NCBI GenBank assembly: GCA_937872715.1 | Contig: CALMTJ010000336.1 | Location: 1 to 9,897 of the forward strand | Origin: an uncultured Methylobacteriaceae bacterium | Lineage (GTDB): Bacteria; Pseudomonadota; Alphaproteobacteria; Rhizobiales; Beijerinckiaceae | Length of the DNA: 9,897 nt | Direction of reading: 5' to 3' | Shown here: positions 6,828 to 9,897 of the stretch, in pieces | Layout: each line of letters opens with the position of its first letter | Position numbering within the stretch: the stretch's first letter is position 1 | Translations under genes and position numbers: made by a program | The notes under the pieces: model-generated | What the model was told of the DNA's origin: nothing | Seen by the model: the letters and a program-made list of their open reading frames with translations, nothing else | Databases searched by the model: none

Positions 6828-7985
6828 ATGAGGAACACTCTGGCGGCTGCCGCGCTCGCCTGCGCGGCCGGGACGATGAGCTTCGGAGCGCTCGCGGCGG
6901 AGCAGGGCGTGACGGATACCGAGATCCTGCTCGGCAGCGTCATCCCGCTCACGGGACCGCCGGCCCTCCTCGGCGTCGCGCACACGACGGGCGTCAAGGT
7001 CGCGATCGCGGAGGCGAACAACGCGGGCGGCGTCAAAGGCCGCAAGCTCCGCCTGGTCATGGACGACGACGGCTACGTGTCGGCCCGCACCCTCCAGTCC
7101 ACCCGCAAGCTGATCGACGTCGACAAGGTGTTCGCCATCCCGGGCCATTCCGGCTCCGGGCAGGTGGTGGCCGCCATGCCGGTCCTGGAGAAGTCGGGCA
7201 TCCCGACGATCGCGAGCGTCGGCCCGGTGAAGGCGATCTACGATCCGCCCCGGCCCAACGTGTTCGCGGTCGGCTCGTCCTACGAGGACGGCATCCGGGC
7301 GCTGGTCCGCTATCTCGGCGACAGGAACCCCGGCAAGACATGGGGGATCATCACCCAGGACGACGATTACGGCGTCGCCGTGCGGGACGGGTTCGACACC
7401 GTCCAGAAGGAGAAGAAGCTGAACGTCGTGCTGAGCGCCACCTACAAGCGCGGCCAGCAGGACTTCTCATCCGAGATGGCCCGGCTCAAGGAATCCGGCG
7501 CGGAGGTCTTCCTGGCCGGCGGCATCATCAGCGAGAACATCGCGATGGTGAAGGAGATGGAGAAGCTCTCGATCAAGCCGGTCACGGGCATCTTCTGGCC
7601 CGGCCGGGTCGAGGCCATCCTGAAGCTGATGGGACCGGCCTCCGACGGCCTCTACGCGGTCGATTACGTGGAGCCGTTCGGCAGCCCGGCCGGCCAGGCT
7701 TTCATGGAGAAGGCGAAGCCCCTCGTCTCCGAGGCGGAGTTCAAGGGCATCAACCGCTACACGATGGCGGGCTATGCCGGCGCCCGCGTGCTGATCGAGG
7801 CCATAAAGCGCTGCGGACGCGAGCTCACCTGGGCCTGCACCAACGCCGAGATGGCGAGGACGAAGGACCTGGAGACAGGCGTGATGGCGCCGATCGGCTT
7901 CGGGCCGAACTCGCGCTTCACGGATTCGAGGCTGCAGATCATGCAGGCCGATTTCGCGACGCTGAGCTACAAGCCCGTGCAATAG
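6828..7985 (+). CDS. Periplasmic substrate-binding protein of the HAAT transporter (LivK/Peripla_BP_6 type)
   Basis: Soluble periplasmic receptor that captures the transported compound and delivers it to LivH/LivM. It has 385 residues. Residues 1-23 are a Sec signal peptide: one Arg (R2), an Ala/Leu-rich core and an AxA site (A21-L22-A23) with predicted cleavage before A24-E25. The mature protein starts with GVTDTEILLGSVIPLTGP, the entry strand of the type I periplasmic-binding fold, and continues with GVKVAIAEANNAGGVKGRKLRLV. The central hinge-side block WGIITQDDDYG and the block RGQQDFSSEMARLKESGAEV are conserved in this family. C329 and C337 lie close together near the C-terminus and could form a disulfide after export. 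It is the last gene of the operon. The ligand cannot be assigned; such proteins bind amino acids, aromatic acids, fatty acids or amides. Confidence 0.93.
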   Translation: MRNTLAAAALACAAGTMSFGALAAEQGVTDTEILLGSVIPLTGPPALLGVAHTTGVKVAIAEANNAGGVKGRKLRLVMDDDGYVSARTLQSTRKLIDVDKVFAIPGHSGSGQVVAAMPVLEKSGIPTIASVGPVKAIYDPPRPNVFAVGSSYEDGIRALVRYLGDRNPGKTWGIITQDDDYGVAVRDGFDTVQKEKKLNVVLSATYKRGQQDFSSEMARLKESGAEVFLAGGIISENIAMVKEMEKLSIKPVTGIFWPGRVEAILKLMGPASDGLYAVDYVEPFGSPAGQAFMEKAKPLVSEAEFKGINRYTMAGYAGARVLIEAIKRCGRELTWACTNAEMARTKDLETGVMAPIGFGPNSRFTDSRLQIMQADFATLSYKPVQ

Positions 7986-8037
7986 CACACCCGGCTTGTC
8001 TCAAGAGCGTCTTCCTCCCCGTTCGTCATGCTGAGGT

Positions 8038-8054
8038 GCCCGCCGAAGGCGGGC
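8038..8054. repeat. Left-arm hairpin of the palindrome
   Basis: GCCCGCC and GGCGGGC form a perfect 7-bp stem with a 3-nt GAA loop. The outer GAG/CTC continues the stem past a 2-nt bulge. No T-run follows on either strand, so it is not a standard intrinsic terminator. Confidence 0.75.
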
Positions 8055-8089
8055 CTCGAAGCACGCGCAATCGTTGTGCGTCCTTCGAG

Positions 8090-8106
8090 GCCGACCTACG
8101 GTCGGC
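8090..8106. repeat. Right-arm hairpin of the palindrome
   Basis: GCCGACC and GGTCGGC form a perfect 7-bp stem with a 3-nt TAC loop. Compared with the left arm, stem positions 4 and 5 differ on both sides (C-G to G-C and G-C to A-T), so pairing is kept while sequence changed. Confidence 0.75.
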
Positions 8107-8185
8107 ACCTCAGGATGAGGAGGGTGGTGTCCGACGAACGGATCGGGATGCCGCGTCCTGCCTGTTCACCGGAAGAGGCGTCCGC

Positions 8186-9391
8186 TCACATCCGCTTCGC
8201 GACCTCCTCCAGCATCACCTCCGTCGCCCCGCCGCCGATGGTCAGGATGCGGGCGTCCCGGACCATGCGCTCGATCGCGGTGCCGTGCATGTAGCCGGTC
8301 CCGCCGTGGAACTGGAGGCAGCCGTGCACGACGTCGTGCAGCACCTCCGGCGACAGCGCCTTCACCATCGACACCTCGCGCAGGCAATCCTGCCCGGCGT
8401 CGGCCAGGGCCGCCGCGTGATAAGCGAGCTGGCGCGCGGCCGCGGCCCGCGCGGCAAGCGAGGCGAGCTTCTGCCGCACCGCCTGCTGGGCCCAGAGCGA
8501 GCCGCCGAAGGCCTCGCGGCTCTTGACGTGATTCACCGTCAGCTCGATCGCGCGCGCGCTCTCGCCCGCGCAGATGCCGCCGATGCAGATGCGCTCGTTC
8601 TGGAACGTCTCCATGATGCCGTAGAAGCCGCGGTTCTCTTCCCCGAGGAGGTTCCCGGCCGGCACCCGGACGCCCTCCAGCCCGATCTCGGCCGTGTCCG
8701 AGCAGAGCCAGCCGTGTTTCTTCAGCTTCGTGACCGTCAGGCCGGGCGTGTCCCGCTCCACGATGAAGATCGAGATGCCCCGGCTTCCGTTCGCGGCCGG
8801 ATCGGTCCTGGCCGCCAGGATGATCAGGTCGCCTTAGACGGCGTTGGTGATGAACATCTTGGAGCCGTCGATCACCCACTCGTCGCCGTCCCGGACGGCG
8901 CGGGTCCTCATGCGGGCGACGTCCGAACCGCCGCCCGCCTCCGTGACCGCGATGGCGAACACCTTTTCGCCGGCGATCGCGGCCGGCAGGTACGTCGCCT
9001 TCTGCTCCGGCGTGCCCCGATGGGCGATGTGGATCGCCGACATGTCCGAATGGACGAGCGTCGAGGACGTGAAGCCCCCGTAGCCCGAGCGGCCGAGCTC
9101 CTCCGCGAACACGATCGAGGCGAGCGGCCCCATCTCGGTCCCGCCGTACTCGGCCGGATGGCGCATGCCGAGGAAGCCGAGCGCGCCCATCCGGCGGAAC
9201 ACCTCGCGCGGGATCTTCCCGTCCGCCTCCCAGGCATCCGCGAACGGGATCACCTCCCGGTCGACGAAGCGGCTCACCTGTTCCCGCAGCATCCGGATCT
9301 CGTCCGGGAGGCCCGGAGGATCCTGGAAGCGGAACTCGGCCTCGCCCGCATCTCGCGGATCGGCGGCCCGCAGCGCCTGCGCCTGTCCCAT
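8186..9391 (-). pseudogene. Acyl-CoA dehydrogenase, interrupted by an in-frame TAA
   Basis: Flavoenzyme family that introduces a double bond into acyl-CoA, the first beta-oxidation step. The frame is 402 codons including the final TGA (8186-8188), normal family length, but codon 186 is TAA (8834-8836). Before it: the helical N-domain, then TEAGGGSDV (150-158), the FAD/substrate block, and DGSKMFITNAV. After it, in the same frame: GDLIILAARTDP, the rest of the beta domain and a complete C-terminal helical domain ending QFHGGTGYM, then IERMVRDAR and GGGATEVM. The E376 position of medium-chain enzymes is Gly370, but Glu266 in FQNERI matches the isovaleryl/long-chain-type catalytic base. Translation from ATG 9391 is favoured by a strong Shine-Dalgarno; an upstream in-frame ATG at 9442 has none. 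The truncated product (185 residues) would lack the catalytic base and the C-domain. No good restart follows the stop: the first GTG (8761) has no ribosome site. Confidence 0.85.
8834..8836 (-). other. Premature TAA within the acyl-CoA dehydrogenase frame
   Basis: The plus strand reads TTA, so the coding strand reads TAA between GTC (Val185) and GGC (Gly187). Family members commonly have Tyr here (T-N-x-V-Y-G/A-D-L). One change, T to G or A at plus position 8834, would restore a Tyr codon. Confidence 0.9.
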
Positions 9392-9397
9392 TCGGCT

Positions 9398-9407
9398 CTC
9401 CCTCCCT
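9398..9407 (-). promoter_or_regulatory. Shine-Dalgarno AGGGAGGGAG deciding the dehydrogenase start
   Basis: On the minus strand AGGGAGGGAG ends 6 nt before ATG 9391-9389. The in-frame ATG at 9442 has no purine-rich site, so 9391 is chosen. Confidence 0.7.
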
Positions 9408-9468
9408 ATCCACCTCGCCCGTTGAGCCTCCCCAGGCGCCATGCTACGAGCGGATAAGGCGAACGGCT

Positions 9469-9476
9469 GTCCGGAC
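9469..9476. promoter_or_regulatory. 8-bp palindrome GTCCGGAC, possible operator half
   Basis: A perfect 8-bp palindrome overlaps the -10 of the candidate minus-strand promoter. The placement suits a repressor site for both divergent genes, but the motif is short and GC-rich and could be chance. Confidence 0.2.
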
Positions 9477-9501
9477 TATTTTCAGGCCAGCTCAGCGTCA
9501 A
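9474..9501 (-). promoter_or_regulatory. Candidate sigma-70-like promoter for the acyl-CoA dehydrogenase gene
   Basis: On the minus strand TTGACG (9501-9496) is followed after 16 nt by ATAGTC (9479-9474). The -35 is good and the -10 weak, as often in alphaproteobacteria. Transcription would start about 75 nt before the ATG. Confidence 0.3.
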
Positions 9502-9507
9502 GCGGCC

Positions 9508-9514
9508 GGGAGGA
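9508..9514 (+). promoter_or_regulatory. Shine-Dalgarno GGGAGGA for the hydratase gene
   Basis: GGGAGGA ends 6 nt before ATG 9521, a near-ideal site that fixes the start. Confidence 0.7.
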
Positions 9515-9520
9515 AGCTGC

Positions 9521-9897
9521 ATGATCGTCCGCGCGGTCGACGAAGGCGAAACGCGGGAGTTCGTGCTCGACCGCCCCGAGAAGATGAACGCCCTCAGCGA
9601 TGCGGATTTCGTCGCCTTCACCGATCTCGTCCGGAAGCCCCTCGGCACGGCTCGCGCCGTTCTCCTGCGAGGCGAGGGCCGCTCGTTCTGCGCCGGACGG
9701 GACATCTCGACTACGGACGCCGCGAGCCTCGACGGCGAGACGCTGATCCGCGAACGGATCAACCCCCTCTTCGCCGCCATCCGGGCGATCCCGGTCCCGA
9801 CGGTCGCGGCCGTCCAGGGCCATTGCCTTGGTGGCGGCTTCGGCATCGCCTTCGCCTGCGACATCGTCCTGGCCGCGCGCTCCGCGAAGTTCCTGCA
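9521..9897 (+). CDS. Enoyl-CoA hydratase/isomerase (crotonase family), 3' truncated by window edge
   Basis: Crotonase-fold cytoplasmic enzyme acting on enoyl-CoA or related thioesters. The frame is open from ATG 9521 to the window end, giving 125 residues plus two bases, roughly half of a ~260-residue family member. FVLDRPEKMNALS (14-26) is the classic N-terminal strand. SFCAGRDI (55-62) gives the first oxyanion-hole residue and the CoA-binding turn. VAAVQGHCLGGGFGIAFACD (95-114) gives the second oxyanion-hole glycine segment. The residues that would tell hydratase from isomerase or another crotonase activity lie beyond the edge, so the reaction is undecided. It is divergent from the acyl-CoA dehydrogenase gene and would act on that enzyme's product if both work in one pathway. 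It may start a further operon to the right. Confidence 0.92.
   Translation, partial: MIVRAVDEGETREFVLDRPEKMNALSDADFVAFTDLVRKPLGTARAVLLRGEGRSFCAGRDISTTDAASLDGETLIRERINPLFAAIRAIPVPTVAAVQGHCLGGGFGIAFACDIVLAARSAKFL

Larger units (their letters stand above)
8019..8141. repeat. Nested palindromic intergenic repeat (REP/BIME-like), ~120 bp
   Basis: Two arms of about 45 bases face each other around a centre near 8072. The left arm (about 8024-8067) contains CTGAGGTGCC and CCTCGAAG. The right arm (about 8078-8120) contains CTTCGAGG and GCACCTCAG, the reverse complement of those words. Each arm also folds on itself, so the whole can form a cruciform or a branched RNA. The centre GCGCAA-TCG-TTGTGC closes with one G-T pair. 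A perfect 9-bp inverted repeat flanks the arms: CCGTTCGTC (8019-8027) and GACGAACGG (8133-8141). I recall words like CTGAGGTGC and CCTCGAAGG from high-copy intergenic palindromes in Hyphomicrobiales genomes; copy number here cannot be seen. Its position between convergent genes suggests transcript-end formation or protection. Confidence 0.8.
7986..8185. other. Intergenic region between convergent genes
   Basis: A 200-base stretch between the binding-protein stop and the stop of the opposite-strand acyl-CoA dehydrogenase. Most of it (8019-8141) is a nested palindromic element. The flanks (7986-8018 and 8142-8185) show no gene, no T-run after a hairpin and no recognisable site. A plus-strand open frame running 8028-8294 across the repeat is a chance frame. 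Confidence 0.8.
9392..9520. promoter_or_regulatory. Divergent intergenic/promoter region between the dehydrogenase and hydratase genes
   Basis: A 129-base region separates two divergently read genes and must hold promoters for both unless an internal one is used. It contains the most A/T-rich patch nearby (GACTATTTTCAG, 9474-9485). A weak plus-strand candidate is TTGAGC (9422-9427) with TACGAG 17 nt later (9445-9450). No clear known-regulator operator is recognised. Confidence 0.5.

Noticed and set aside
6828..6866. Lipoprotein signal on the binding protein (Cys12)
   Set aside because: The residues before Cys12 are A-L-A after only a short hydrophobic run, a poor lipobox, while a normal AxA signal peptidase I site follows at 21-23.
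8038..8106. Standard intrinsic terminator for the transporter operon
   Set aside because: The GC hairpins are good but neither is followed by a T-run on either strand; the structure is better described as a palindromic repeat with a possible transcript-end role.
8028..8294. Plus-strand 88-codon open frame across the palindrome
   Set aside because: It consists of repeat DNA followed by antisense of the dehydrogenase end; there is no ribosome site or family resemblance.
8186..8761. Downstream half of the dehydrogenase as a separate functional gene starting at GTG 8761
   Set aside because: There is no Shine-Dalgarno before the GTG, and it would begin in the middle of the beta domain, leaving no complete fold.
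8834..8836. Recoding or programmed readthrough of the dehydrogenase stop
   Set aside because: Selenocysteine uses TGA and pyrrolysine uses TAG; TAA is not known to be recoded in these bacteria and no stimulatory structure is evident. A point mutation or sequence error is simpler.
9482..9864. Minus-strand open frames opposite the enoyl-CoA hydratase
   Set aside because: They are antisense shadows of a clear crotonase-family gene with a strong ribosome site on the plus strand.

Overview
The window is GC-rich and tightly packed. Codon use, GTG starts, strong Shine-Dalgarno sites and a Hyphomicrobiales-style intergenic palindrome suggest an alphaproteobacterium (Methylobacteriaceae, Bradyrhizobiaceae or a relative). 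That placement is inference from style and gene set; there is no rRNA or marker gene here. No tRNA, rRNA, CRISPR array, insertion sequence or phage gene is visible. No gene-free stretch exceeds about 200 bases.

Positions 1-7985 (+ strand) read as one operon of seven genes. They are: the 3' part of a CrtI/phytoene-desaturase-like FAD oxidoreductase (its first residues lie outside the window), a LivF-type ATPase, a LivG-type ATPase, a long-chain-type acyl-CoA ligase, a LivH-type permease, a LivM-type permease and a periplasmic substrate-binding protein. Most junctions are overlapping or near-overlapping: a 4-nt GTGA overlap (livF/livG), 11 nt (livG/ligase), 1 nt TGATG (ligase/livH) and a 1-nt gap (livH/livM). 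This indicates translational coupling and joint production of all five transporter parts and the ligase. The simplest reading is that a carboxylic acid is captured in the periplasm, pumped in by a HAAT (branched-chain amino-acid type) ABC transporter and converted to its CoA thioester by the co-encoded ligase. The substrate cannot be read from sequence. The ligase type argues for a fatty or otherwise hydrophobic acid rather than leucine.

Positions 7986-8185 separate this operon from a convergent gene. They hold a ~120-bp nested palindrome: two hairpin arms in inverted orientation whose stems differ by compensatory changes, flanked by a perfect 9-bp inverted repeat.

Positions 8186-9391 (- strand) hold an acyl-CoA dehydrogenase gene broken by one in-frame TAA at codon 186, where relatives usually carry tyrosine. 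Both halves are otherwise intact, so this is a very young pseudogene or a base-call error. A 129-bp divergent intergenic region with candidate promoter elements separates it from an enoyl-CoA hydratase/isomerase gene (9521 onward, + strand) that runs off the end of the window. These two genes would provide early beta-oxidation steps for the CoA ester made by the ligase.

Overall this is a coherent uptake, activation and oxidation locus, not an obviously new system. The points most worth following are the dehydrogenase nonsense codon, the structured palindrome, and the unusual company of a CrtI-like oxidoreductase with a HAAT transporter and acyl-CoA ligase.
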